Assembly: GCF_018449575.1 (NCBI RefSeq)
Contig: NZ_JAAVUT010000005.1
Span: 1 to 64,000 of the forward strand
Direction of reading: 5' to 3'
DNA from: Sodalis sp. dw_96
GTDB taxonomy: Bacteria > Pseudomonadota > Gammaproteobacteria > Enterobacterales > Enterobacteriaceae
DNA length: 64,000 nt
Within the stretch, counting starts at the first letter, position 1. The number at the start of each line of letters is the position of its first letter. The notes under the pieces are model-generated. The model saw only the letters and a list, made by a program, of their open reading frames with translations. It was not told where the DNA came from and searched no databases. Below, in pieces: positions 29,362 through 36,445 of this stretch. The position numbers were made by a program, and so were the translations under genes.

Positions 29362-29628
29362 TTACGCTTCACATTCAGATGAGGTTGTGGCTTCCTTTAA
29401 AGCCATAGATAACCGGTGGACAGGATGAAATAGACCGTTGGACATGCCTGAAAAATGCATGGTCCGATTTTTTTCATCGGTAGAAAAATAGGAATATCGG
29501 GAATTTTGAGGAGCAGAAGTATTGCCGTAAATCGGGAATCTGGTGTCGAGGTTGTAATCGCCGAGCGTCTCGGTGGCGATGATAAAAACATCCGGTGGTA
29601 TAGTCAGCCCATAAAAGGACACTGTCAT
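29362..29628 (-). CDS. Hypothetical 88-residue protein upstream of phoH
   Basis: This open frame has its own GGGGA 6-7 bp before the ATG and ends about 50 bp ahead of phoH on the same strand. The product is soluble, rich in S, T and aromatic residues, with no signal peptide, helix or family recognised. It is not a shadow of another gene, but the composition is only weakly coding-like. It may instead be part of the phoH leader. Confidence 0.35.
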   Translation of the reverse strand: MTVSFYGLTIPPDVFIIATETLGDYNLDTRFPIYGNTSAPQNSRYSYFSTDEKNRTMHFSGMSNGLFHPVHRLSMALKEATTSSECEA

Positions 29629-29760
29629 TAGCGATCCCCATAGTGAGTCTACAATTTCGCGTCTGCACTGAATTTCCCCGCGAACGCTTTACTAACTGAC
29701 GGCTTGCTAACTGGCGCTTTCTAACTTGAGTATAATGACATTGCTACAAATTGCCGCCCC

Positions 29761-29992
29761 ATTGCAACAGTTTTTTTTGCAGAAGACCAATAAATAATCG
29801 AATCACGGCTAAAAGCCTAATTACCGTCTCGCTGGAAAACGAAATTATTTATTACAAATAAAGTAGTTAGAATATGAATAATATTATATCTATATAATGA
29901 TTTTACCTAGGCGCTGGGGGTCGTCCGTGAAAAGAGGGCAAGGATTTAACTATAAGTTAAACATTTCTTTACTGAGTTGCACTTAGTTGCAA
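29761..29992. promoter_or_regulatory. PutA operator motifs upstream of putA
   Basis: The PutA recognition motif GTTGCA is seen three times before putA: on plus at 29976-29981 and 29986-29991, 10 bp apart, and on minus at about 29763-29768 (TGCAAC on plus). PutA of E. coli binds this motif through its N-terminal ribbon-helix-helix to repress the put genes without proline. The paired sites lie about 50 bp before the start. Confidence 0.7.
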
Positions 29993-30035
29993 CTTTAGCG
30001 ATAGTACTGCATCTATTATTCGGCAGGATGGCAGC

Positions 30036-33000
30036 ATGGCGAGCACGACGATGGGCGTTAAACTGGACGATGCGGCCCGGGAACGGATAAAACTGGCCGC
30101 CCAACGACTCGATCGCACCCCGCATTGGTTAATCAAACAGGCCATTTTCCGTTATCTGGAGGTACTGGAGCGCGGCGATACCATGCCGGATGTTGACTCC
30201 GATGCGGTAGGCGCACAAAGGAGTTCCAGCGAAAATATTATCGAACCGGGGCTGGAAGTTCCCCGCCCTTTCCTGGATTTTGCCCAAGAGATCCTGCCCC
30301 AGTCGGTATTGCGCGACTCCGTCACCGCGGCATGGCGGCGGCCGGAAACCGACACAGTCCCTCTATTGCTTGAACAGGCCCGCCAGCCGGCTGCCCAGGC
30401 GCAGGCCGTCAACCGGCTGGCATCACGACTGGCCGAGACGCTGCGCTCACAAAAAACCGGCACCGGGCGTGCCTCGATGGTCCAGCATTTATTGCAGGAA
30501 TTTTCCCTGTCGTCGCAGGAGGGCGTGGCCTTGATGTGCCTGGCGGAGGCGTTGCTGCGCATCCCCGATAAAGCCACCCGCGATGCGCTGATTCGCGATA
30601 AAATCAGCCAGGGCAACTGGCAGGCCCATGTGGGACGCAGTCAGTCGATGTTCGTCAATGCCGCCACTTGGGGGCTGCTGTTTACCGGCCGCTTGGTTTC
30701 CACCCATAACGAAGCCAACCTTACCCGGTCACTGAACCGCATTATCGGCAAAAGCGGCGAACCCCTTATCCGCAAAGGGGTGGATATGGCGATGCGACTG
30801 ATGGGGGAACAGTTCGTCACCGGAGAAAATATCGCCGAGGCGCTGGCCAATTCCCGCCGCCTGGAGCAAAAAGGCTTTCGCTATTCCTACGATATGCTGG
30901 GGGAAGCCGCCCTGACCGACGCCGACGCGCAGGTCTATCTGGCCTCATATCAGCAAGCCATTGACGCCATCGGCAAAGCCTCTAATGGCCGCGGTATTTA
31001 TGAAGGCCCGGGTATCTCCATAAAATTATCGGCGTTGCACCCCCGCTACAGCCGCGCGCAATACGGGCGGGTAATAGAGGAGCTCTATCCGCGCCTGCTG
31101 GCCCTGACGCTGCTGGCGCGGCATTATGACATCGGCATTAATATCGATGCCGAAGAAGCCGATCGGCTGGAGCTCTCCCTCGATTTACTCGCTAAACTCT
31201 GTTTTGAATCGGCGCTGGCGGGTTGGAACGGTGTGGGTTTTGTTATCCAAGCCTATCAGAAACGCTGCCCCTGGGTTATCGATGAGCTGATTGACCTGGC
31301 CAAAAGAAGCGGGCGCCGGCTGATGATCCGGCTGGTTAAGGGCGCCTATTGGGACAGTGAAATCAAACGCGCCCAGCTCGACGGGCTAGAGGGCTACCCG
31401 GTGTTTACCCGCAAGGCTTACACCGACGTTTCCTATCTGGCCTGTGCGCGGCGATTGCTGGCGGTTCCGCAATATATTTATCCGCAGTTCGCCACCCATA
31501 ACGCGCAAACCCTGTCAGCGATTTATTACGCCGCCGGACAGAATTATTACCCCGGCCAGTATGAGTTCCAATGCCTGCACGGCATGGGCGAACCCTTGTA
31601 CGATCTGGTGGTGGGCAAAACCACCGAGGACAAGTTTAACCGTCCCTGCCGTATCTATGCGCCGGTGGGCACCCACGAAACCCTGCTGGCCTATCTGGTG
31701 CGGCGATTGCTGGAAAACGGCGCCAACAGTTCTTTTGTCAATCGTATCGCCGACTCCGCCATCCCATTGGACCAATTGATTGCCGACCCGGTGGATGAGG
31801 TGGTCCGATTGGGCGAGAAGGAGGGCTGTATCGGCCTGCCCCACCCCGCCATTCCACTGCCCCGCCATCTTTATGGCGCGGACAGGCTTAATTCCGCCGG
31901 TCTCGACCTGGCTAATGAACATCGTCTGGCATCCTTGGCCAGCGGCCTGCTTAACAGCGGCCAGCGTCTGTGGCTGGCCGAACCCATTATCGCCGGCGAC
32001 TTGCCAAATGAACCGCCGGTGATTCAGACCGCTTTTACGGCTCCTCAAGAGGGTGACGATGCCCCATCCAACGCCCCGACGGTGAATATGCCGAGCGGCG
32101 AATCCCGGCCGATCGTGAATCCCGCCGACGGCCGTGACCGGGTGGGCGTATGCCGCGACGCCACCGATACCGAGGTGCGCCACGCCATAGCCGCTGCCCT
32201 GCATTATGCCCCCATGTGGTCGTCCACGCCGGCCAAAGAACGGGCGGCGCTTCTGGAGCGGGCGGCGGCGCTGATGGAAACGCGGATGCAGACGCTGATG
32301 GGTTTACTGGTGCGCGAGGCCGGTAAAAGTCTGGCCAATGCCATTGGAGAAGTACGGGAAGCGGTGGATTTTCTCCGCTATTACGCCGGCCAGATTCAAT
32401 GCATCGACGATGGCGACCTCAGGCCGTTGGGCCCGGTGCTGTGTATCAGTCCGTGGAACTTTCCGCTGTCGATTTTTATCGGTCAGGTATCGGCGGCGCT
32501 GGCGGCAGGTAATACCGTGCTGGCCAAACCGGCGGAACAAACCCCGCTGATTGCCGCACAGGCCGTCGCGCTGTTGCTGGAAGCAGGCGTGCCCGCCGGC
32601 GTGGTGCAGTTGTTGCCCGGCGCCGGGGAAACCGTCGGCGCGGCGCTGGTGACGGACTCACGCATACGCGGTGTCTTGTTTACCGGATCCACCGCCGTGG
32701 CGACCACTATCAATAACACCCTGTCAACCCGCTTGAATCCCCAGGGACGCACGGTACCGCTGATTGCCGAGACCGGCGGCCTGAACGCCATGATAGTGGA
32801 CTCCTCAGCCCTCACCGAACAGGTGGTAACCGATATCATCGCCTCGGCCTTTGACAGCGCCGGTCAGCGCTGTTCGGCGCTGCGGCTGCTGTGCATACAG
32901 GAAGAGGTGGCCGAGCGCACCCTCACCATGCTGCGGGGCGCCATGGCGGAGTGCGTGCTGGGGGATCCGCGGCGCCTTTCCACCGATATCGGGCCGGTTA

Positions 33001-34178
33001 TCGACCTGGCGGCCAAACGGCTCATCGAAGAGCATATCGCCGCCATGGGCGAGGCGGGGCATCCGGTCTGGCAGTGCGCCTATGCGGCTAACGATGCGCC
33101 GTCTGACCCAACGTCTGATAACCCTGGATCCGGCACCTTTATTCCGCCGACACTGATTGAACTGAACCAGGTTGGCGAATTGGATAAGGAAATTTTCGGT
33201 CCGGTGCTGCATGTGGTGCGCTATCGGCGCAGCGATCTGGCGCGGATAATCACTCAAATCAATGATAGCGGCTACGGGCTTACCCTGGGTTTGCATACCC
33301 GCATTGATGAAACCATAGAGCAGGTCGTAGGGCTGGCGCGAGTGGGCAACTGCTATGTCAACCGCAATATGGTGGGCGCCGTGGTGGGGGTTCAGCCTTT
33401 TGGCGGCGAAGGACTTTCGGGCACCGGTCCCAAAGCCGGCGGTCCTCTTTATCTCTATCGCCTGCTGTCCCAGCGCCCGGTGGATCTCATCCCGGCATCG
33501 TTGAGGGTTCTGGATAGGAGCGCAATGGCACAGGAGCAACCCCCGAGGGAACTCCCGCCGGCGCTCGTGGCGTTGGCGGCGTGGGCAGAGAAGCAGTATG
33601 GCGCCGAGGCGCAGGGCGATGCCGAGGTGCAGTGCGGTGCCGAGGTGCAGTGCGGTGCCGAGGTGCAGCGCGGTGCCGAGCGGGCGGCGCTGTTCCGCCG
33701 TTTCGGCGAGTTGTCCCAGGCCGGGACGGCGCGGATATTAACCGGCCCCACCGGCGAGCAGAACGGCTATCGCCTGCTGTCCAGAGAACGGGTGCTGTGC
33801 CTGGCGGACGACCAAACCGACCTGTTGACCCAACTGGCCGCCGTGACTGCTTTGGGCGCCACCGCACTGTGGACCGATACGCCGGCAGCGCGTTTGCTGT
33901 TCGCCACCCTGCCGCCGCCCGTTCAGAAAACAATTATGTTCAGCCCGGACTGGCTTAACGCCGCCGATCCGATTAACGCGGTACTGTTTCACGGCGATTC
34001 GGATAAGCTGCTCGCTTTGTGCGGCGCCGTTGCCCGGCGTCTCGGTCCCATTATACAAGTGCACGGTTATGCCCGGGGTGAAACGGCCATTTTGCTGGAG
34101 CCGCTGCTTACCGAGCGTTCGGTGAGCGTTAATACCGCCGCCGCCGGCGGCAATACCAGTTTGATGACGCTGGGGTAA
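30036..34178 (+). CDS. putA: Bifunctional proline dehydrogenase / glutamate-gamma-semialdehyde dehydrogenase and repressor PutA
   Basis: PutA oxidises proline to glutamate at the inner-membrane face and represses its own transcription. At 1380 residues it is about 60 longer than E. coli PutA (1320). An N-terminal ribbon-helix-helix (TTMGVKLDDAARERIKLAAQRLDRTPHWLIKQAIFRYLE) is followed by the FAD-binding PRODH barrel (about 90-570; GPGISIKLSALHPRYSRAQ, LMIRLVKGAYWDSEIKRAQ). The ALDH domain follows (about 640-1130; ISPWNFPLSIF, glutamate in ETGGLNAMIVD, cysteine in SAGQRCSALR), then a C-terminal domain ending VNTAAAGGNTSLMTLG. Extra length comes from a linker near 670 and an insert near 1190-1215 encoded by four 18-bp repeats. 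putP is absent beside it. Palindromic repeats begin about 60 bp downstream. Confidence 0.96.
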   Translation: MASTTMGVKLDDAARERIKLAAQRLDRTPHWLIKQAIFRYLEVLERGDTMPDVDSDAVGAQRSSSENIIEPGLEVPRPFLDFAQEILPQSVLRDSVTAAWRRPETDTVPLLLEQARQPAAQAQAVNRLASRLAETLRSQKTGTGRASMVQHLLQEFSLSSQEGVALMCLAEALLRIPDKATRDALIRDKISQGNWQAHVGRSQSMFVNAATWGLLFTGRLVSTHNEANLTRSLNRIIGKSGEPLIRKGVDMAMRLMGEQFVTGENIAEALANSRRLEQKGFRYSYDMLGEAALTDADAQVYLASYQQAIDAIGKASNGRGIYEGPGISIKLSALHPRYSRAQYGRVIEELYPRLLALTLLARHYDIGINIDAEEADRLELSLDLLAKLCFESALAGWNGVGFVIQAYQKRCPWVIDELIDLAKRSGRRLMIRLVKGAYWDSEIKRAQLDGLEGYPVFTRKAYTDVSYLACARRLLAVPQYIYPQFATHNAQTLSAIYYAAGQNYYPGQYEFQCLHGMGEPLYDLVVGKTTEDKFNRPCRIYAPVGTHETLLAYLVRRLLENGANSSFVNRIADSAIPLDQLIADPVDEVVRLGEKEGCIGLPHPAIPLPRHLYGADRLNSAGLDLANEHRLASLASGLLNSGQRLWLAEPIIAGDLPNEPPVIQTAFTAPQEGDDAPSNAPTVNMPSGESRPIVNPADGRDRVGVCRDATDTEVRHAIAAALHYAPMWSSTPAKERAALLERAAALMETRMQTLMGLLVREAGKSLANAIGEVREAVDFLRYYAGQIQCIDDGDLRPLGPVLCISPWNFPLSIFIGQVSAALAAGNTVLAKPAEQTPLIAAQAVALLLEAGVPAGVVQLLPGAGETVGAALVTDSRIRGVLFTGSTAVATTINNTLSTRLNPQGRTVPLIAETGGLNAMIVDSSALTEQVVTDIIASAFDSAGQRCSALRLLCIQEEVAERTLTMLRGAMAECVLGDPRRLSTDIGPVIDLAAKRLIEEHIAAMGEAGHPVWQCAYAANDAPSDPTSDNPGSGTFIPPTLIELNQVGELDKEIFGPVLHVVRYRRSDLARIITQINDSGYGLTLGLHTRIDETIEQVVGLARVGNCYVNRNMVGAVVGVQPFGGEGLSGTGPKAGGPLYLYRLLSQRPVDLIPASLRVLDRSAMAQEQPPRELPPALVALAAWAEKQYGAEAQGDAEVQCGAEVQCGAEVQRGAERAALFRRFGELSQAGTARILTGPTGEQNGYRLLSRERVLCLADDQTDLLTQLAAVTALGATALWTDTPAARLLFATLPPPVQKTIMFSPDWLNAADPINAVLFHGDSDKLLALCGAVARRLGPIIQVHGYARGETAILLEPLLTERSVSVNTAAAGGNTSLMTLG
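33603..33674 (+). repeat. Four 18-bp tandem repeats inside putA
   Basis: Units start at 33603, 33621, 33639 and 33657; the consensus is GCCGAGGTGCAGTGCGGT. Being 18 bp long they keep the frame and encode AEVQCG-like hexapeptides. The inner two are identical and the outer two are diverged. Confidence 0.9.
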
Positions 34179-34240
34179 GGCTTTTGACCGCCTTCGGCGT
34201 GGCTTATCTTTAACAGGTTCGTTGCACGATCGGCGATCTC

Positions 34241-34668
34241 GGGCCTACCGTGCCATGTGGCGCTCGGTCGGGCGGAAAAACCACGCCCGATTCGACCACA
34301 CTGGCGCGGTCTCCCTTTAACGGGCTCGTTGCACGTTCTGCGATCGCGGGCCTACCGTGCCATGTGGCGCTCGGTCGGGCGGAAAAACCACGCCCGATTC
34401 GACCACATTGGCGCGGTCTCCCTTTAACAGGTTCGTTGCACGATCGGCGATCTCGGGCCTACCGTGCCATGTGGCGCTCGGTCGGGCGGAAAAACCACGC
34501 CCGATTAGACCACATTGGCGCGGTCTCCCTTTAACAGGTTCGTTGCACGATCGGCGATCGCGGGCCTACCGTGCCATGTGGCGCTCGGTCGGGCGGAAAA
34601 ACCACGCCCGATTCGACCACATTGGCGCGGTCTCCCTTTAACAGGTGCGTTGCACGATTAGTTATCGC
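34241..34668 (+). repeat. Tandem array of four 107-bp palindromic repeats
   Basis: GGGCCTACCG recurs at 34241, 34348, 34455 and 34562, exactly 107 bp apart, with a partial unit after. Each copy can fold as a long hairpin: CCGTGCCATGTGG pairs with CCACATTGGCGCGG, GGGCG with CGCCC, and the loop is GAAAAACCA. Copies are over 95% alike. The long open frames across the array are by-products. The region 34179-34764 otherwise holds no gene. Confidence 0.9.
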
Positions 34669-34764
34669 GGGCTTGTAACACACTCGGTTTAAGCTTCGTG
34701 GTTATTCGACTCAATTAATACCTTGCATCCTGTCCAGAGAGAATGATTATTTCCCCTGAGTATC

Positions 34765-35274
34765 TTAAAAGCTGCGCTGCCAATCCAGATACTGATTATA
34801 TTTTCGCAGCGCTATGCGGTAATTACTTTGCCCGGCGTCGGGAACTTCATCGATCAATTTTTGCGGCCCGCACGGACGTTCAAACTGGTCATGGGGATAA
34901 TTTCTGGCCGCCAATATTTCATCCAGACGACGCAGACGAACCACATATTCACGGATGGTGCTATGGCTCATTGCCGTTTGTTCAAAGAGATATTGTTTAA
35001 AAGCCTTTATGTCAAAATAATTGGGCTCGGCGTTACAGGATATCACGCTGCAAAACCGGCATAACGCGGTCAGTTCTTTATTCAAACTATGCCAAACCTG
35101 GTCATCAATCAGCTGATCCATGCCGGCAATGGCTTCTTTATTGATAATCTGCCCGCGAAATACCAGGGTCATGCGATCCAGAGGCTTCCCGCACTGGCAG
35201 CAGTGCGTTTGGCTATGCTTGAAATCTTTTAAATAACGGCTCAGTGGCCGTTTTTTTTCCACTTTGGCTAACAT
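34765..35274 (-). CDS. fliZ: Flagellar regulatory protein FliZ
   Basis: The 169-residue protein aligns with enterobacterial FliZ (183 aa in E. coli): KRPLSRYLKDFKHSQTHC at the N-terminus, FDIKAFKQYLFEQTAMSHSTIREYVVRLRRLDEI and NYRIALRKYNQYL. FliZ contains a core-binding, integrase-like DNA-binding domain. It competes with sigma-S at promoters and boosts FlhDC activity through YdiV in Salmonella. Two Cys-x-x-Cys-like pairs are retained. It lies downstream of fliA on the same strand, but separated by an expanded tandem repeat rather than the short gap usual in E. coli. Confidence 0.93.
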   Translation of the reverse strand: MLAKVEKKRPLSRYLKDFKHSQTHCCQCGKPLDRMTLVFRGQIINKEAIAGMDQLIDDQVWHSLNKELTALCRFCSVISCNAEPNYFDIKAFKQYLFEQTAMSHSTIREYVVRLRRLDEILAARNYPHDQFERPCGPQKLIDEVPDAGQSNYRIALRKYNQYLDWQRSF

Positions 35275-35285
35275 ATTGTTTTCCC

Positions 35286-35427
35286 TAGTGCTGATAAATA
35301 GTGCTGATAAGTAATGCTGTTAAGTAACGCTGTTAAATAGTGTTGTTAGATAGTACTGATAATAGTGTCGGTAAATAATGTCGATAAATAGAGCTAAAAA
35401 ACAGTGCCGATAACGAACGCTGTTAAA
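35286..35427. repeat. Eleven-unit degenerate 13-bp tandem repeat between fliA and fliZ
   Basis: Consecutive units begin at 35286, 35299, 35312, 35325, 35338, 35351 (12 bp), 35363, 35376, 35389, 35402 and 35415. The consensus is TAGTGCTGATAAA with alternating CTGATAA and CTGTTAA forms. The array fills most of the 200-bp gap and would be transcribed within a fliA-fliZ message. Confidence 0.85.
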
Positions 35428-35475
35428 GCGTTCTGCTCAGAGTGCTGAAATAAAATCTCCCACGGGAGAAAGGCA

Positions 35476-36201
35476 TCAAATGTCGTTATTTAATCGCGCC
35501 CGTAGACGTTTAATTGCCTGACTATGCAGTTGGCTTACCCGCGATTCGCCGACTTCCAACACCGCACCGATCTCTTTCAGGTTCAGTTCTTCCTGGTAAT
35601 AAAGGACTAAAACCATTTTTTCTCTTTCAGGTAATGCGTCAATGGCTTCTATTACACGTTCACGTAATTTACCTTCCATTAATACATTAAGCGGATTGGC
35701 TTCTTCATGTCCCGGCATTAAATTATCAACGCTGTCGCCGTGATCTTCACACCACTCATCGTAGGAAAACAGCTGGCTATTATTGGTATCCAATAATATC
35801 TGCCGATATTCCTCAAGCGTAATATTCAATGTCTGAGCCACTTCCTGCTCCGAGGCGGCCCGGCCAAGATGTTGCTCGGCCTGGTGTATGGCCTGTGCGA
35901 CTTCCCGCGCATGCCGCCGTACGCTGCGAGGCACCCAGTCCCGGCTGCGCAGTTCGTCAAGCATTGCGCCGCGAATGCGTTGTACCGCATAAGTAGTAAA
36001 AGCGGTTCCCTGAAGAGAATCATAACGTTCCACCGCGCTCAGCAGACCGATTCCCCCGGCCTGCAGCAGATCGTCCAGTTCCACGCTGGCGGGCAGCCTG
36101 ACCTGTAATCGCAGGGCCTCATGACGGACCAGGGGGATATAGCGCTGCCATAGGGACTGTTTATCGATTACACCCGTGGCAGTATACAAATCGCTCACCA
36201 T
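35476..36201 (-). CDS. fliA: Flagellar sigma factor sigma-28
   Basis: FliA directs RNA polymerase to late flagellar and chemotaxis promoters and is held inactive by FlgM until the hook is complete. The 241-residue product matches E. coli FliA (239 aa): region 2 (ASVELDDLLQAGGIGLLSAVERYD, AFTTYAVQRIRGAMLDELRSRDWVPRSVRR), region 3 (EVAQAIHQAEQHLGR) and region 4 helix-turn-helix (LNLKEIGAVLEVGESRVSQLHSQAIKRLR). GTGAGG precedes the ATG. It is downstream of fliC, with a terminator between, and upstream of fliZ. sigma-28 sites it would use are visible before fliC, fliD and flgK. Confidence 0.97.
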   Translation of the reverse strand: MVSDLYTATGVIDKQSLWQRYIPLVRHEALRLQVRLPASVELDDLLQAGGIGLLSAVERYDSLQGTAFTTYAVQRIRGAMLDELRSRDWVPRSVRRHAREVAQAIHQAEQHLGRAASEQEVAQTLNITLEEYRQILLDTNNSQLFSYDEWCEDHGDSVDNLMPGHEEANPLNVLMEGKLRERVIEAIDALPEREKMVLVLYYQEELNLKEIGAVLEVGESRVSQLHSQAIKRLRARLNNDI

Positions 36202-36384
36202 GCCTCACCCTACATTGATCCTGTTATCGATGTTATTATCCCTTCACCGAGCCGGATCAATCGTCGGAATAGTCACTTAAATACCCTCTATTTACATCTG
36301 CTTATTCAACCGCCGTAAAGGCTGACGACGAGATAACGTTTTCTTTGCATGTCGAAGAATAACTAAATTAAATCATGGTATTGA

Positions 36385-36410
36385 GTAAAAACCCCGACAA
36401 GGCGGGGTTT
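36385..36410 (-). terminator. fliC terminator
   Basis: The stem AACCCCG / CGGGGTT (36390-36396, 36403-36409), with a T run on the minus strand (AAAA at 36387-36390), lies about 35 bp past the fliC stop. Confidence 0.85.
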
Positions 36411-36445
36411 GAGTTAGCATGACAAATAAACGTTTGAGCCGTTTA

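Noticed and set aside
33581-33958. 125-codon frame in the putA repeat region
   Set aside because: Out-of-frame reading of the 18-bp repeats; putA itself is continuous and matches the family on both sides.
34250-34641. Two overlapping 94-codon open frames with repeated amino-acid blocks
   Set aside because: They are produced by reading through the 107-bp palindromic array; there is no ribosome-binding site or family, and the period is not a multiple of three.
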